Source of the DNA: DASUBN01 sp964584665
GTDB lineage: Bacteria > Pseudomonadota > Gammaproteobacteria > Natronospirales > REEB76
Assembly (NCBI GenBank): GCA_964584665.1
Contig: CAZPAO010000009.1
Coordinates: forward strand, 6,324-70,323
DNA: 64,000 nt
Direction of reading: 5' to 3'
The position numbers and the translations under genes are program-made. Of this stretch, positions 63,378-64,000 are shown one piece after another (the stretch's first letter is position 1; each line of letters starts with the position of its first letter). The notes under the pieces were generated by a model. The model did no database searches, had not been told where the DNA came from, and saw only the letters and a list, made by a program, of their open reading frames with translations.

Positions 63378-64000
63378 TCAGGCGGCTGGCGCCGTCTCTT
63401 CCGGAGGCGGGGCCAACTCGGGCGCCGGCTCGGCGAAGCCGCATTCCTTCTGCGGGCAGACACGCTCGGTGCCCTTGCGCTTGGTGGTCTTCACCGTGAG
63501 GATCGGCCAGCTGCACTGCGGGCAGGGCTGCGCCAGCGGCAGGTTCCACACCGCGTACTTGCAGTCCGGGTAGCGGGCGCAGGAGTAGAACACCTTGCCG
63601 TAGCGCGACTTGCGCTTGAGCATGGTGGCCTGCTTGCACTCGGGGCACTCGACGCCGGTGTCTGCCGGTTTCTCGAGCGGCTCGATGTGCTTGCAGTTCG
63701 GGTAGCTGGAGCAGCCGATGAACTTGCCGTAGCGGCCGCGGCGGATGATGAGGTCGGAGTTGCACTTGGGGCACTGCCGGCCTTCGATCTTCTGCGGCTG
63801 GGCCGCCTGCTCCGCGGTCTCGTCCAGGTTGCGCGTGTAGTCGCACTCCGGGTAGCCGGTGCAGCCGATGAAACGGCCGCGGCGGCCGAGCCGGATGGAG
63901 AGCGGCTTGGTGCACTTGGGGCAGGCCTCGTTCATGGCCTCGGTAGTCACGTCCTTGCGCGAGACGCTCTCTTCCTTGTGGTCGACGAGCTTCTTGAACG
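63378..64000 (-). CDS. topA: DNA topoisomerase I, C-terminal zinc-ribbon part (5' end outside window)
   Basis: The minus-strand frame is open to the window end, so the first residues seen (FKKLVDHKEESVSRKDVTTE) belong to the end of the catalytic domain of TopA. Four zinc-ribbon modules follow: CPKC/CTGYPEC, CPKC/CSSYPNC, CPEC/CARYPDC and CPQC/CPQKEC. These C-terminal ribbons bind single-stranded DNA and RNA polymerase in type IA topoisomerase I. A Pro/Glu/Ala tail ends the protein. Position before tsaC and hemF on the same strand is the common gammaproteobacterial order. Confidence 0.93.
   Translation of the reverse strand, partial: FKKLVDHKEESVSRKDVTTEAMNEACPKCTKPLSIRLGRRGRFIGCTGYPECDYTRNLDETAEQAAQPQKIEGRQCPKCNSDLIIRRGRYGKFIGCSSYPNCKHIEPLEKPADTGVECPECKQATMLKRKSRYGKVFYSCARYPDCKYAVWNLPLAQPCPQCSWPILTVKTTKRKGTERVCPQKECGFAEPAPELAPPPEETAPAA

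Noticed and set aside
63364..63915. Upstream extension of the tsaC frame overlapping topA
   Set aside because: The extension runs out of frame through the topA zinc ribbons. TsaC homologues begin at the MKPAAWPL position (63363).
1..64000. CRISPR arrays, insertion sequences, prophage genes, rRNA and tRNA genes
   Set aside because: No regularly spaced repeat, transposase, integrase, phage structural gene or cloverleaf was found on either strand.

Overview
The window is high-GC chromosomal DNA, densely coding on both strands. It comes from a Gram-negative gammaproteobacterium. It looks most like the Xanthomonadales/Nevskiales-type lineages: a large TonB-dependent receptor next to LytTR regulators, an NdvB-like glucan synthase, a HemB without the zinc cysteines, and a topA-tsaC-hemF block. 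This placement is inferred from gene content; no rRNA or tRNA gene is present to fix it. There is no phage, insertion sequence or CRISPR array.

Layout. 1-4257: end of a large secreted adhesin-like protein, a drug/H+ antiporter, an AhpD-like protein that has lost its cysteines, and small hypotheticals. 4594-10323: an envelope-stress block with three BON-domain proteins, two CsbD proteins, an acyltransferase, Fe/Mn superoxide dismutase and a disordered low-complexity protein. Two BON promoters regions share a TGTGC-N6-GCACA palindrome resembling a CRP/Clp-type site. 10396-15410: fatty acid desaturase, three tandem NTF2-like paralogues, two GNAT acetyltransferases and small proteins. 15575-19113: a two-component cassette of two histidine kinases and a stand-alone receiver. 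19187-19465: an orphan bufferin-like Cys-rich precursor behind a hairpin that could bury its ribosome binding site.

20056-30927: thioredoxin, an aspartyl-hydroxylase-like protein, secreted NTF2-like and lipoproteins, an amidohydrolase, two metallo-beta-lactamase-fold hydrolases, a one-domain asparaginase and a large BNR propeller protein. 31012-37392: AraC regulator, a C-terminal remnant of a PQQ-propeller gene, a ribbon-helix-helix-like regulator with a tandem 8-bp operator, the intact PQQ-propeller gene, PilZ, DoxX and a second amidohydrolase. 37706-43820: TonB receptor, a structured intergenic element, and a LytS-type kinase with two LytTR regulators. 43956-51341: small zinc/membrane proteins, YbjQ, two transporters, a DUF1761-sirtuin-GFA operon and a short BamA/TamA-like barrel.

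51412-64000: housekeeping. hemB-aroE-ndvB-like and topA-tsaC-hemF-VOC-DUF3828-like form minus-strand operons. Between them lie a plus-strand operon of two ECF sigma/anti-sigma pairs with start/stop overlaps, and a tightly overlapped cupin-tag-TauE-DUF1634 operon. Heme synthesis (hemB, hemF), aromatic synthesis (aroE), tRNA modification (tsaC) and DNA topology (topA) mark this end as core genome.
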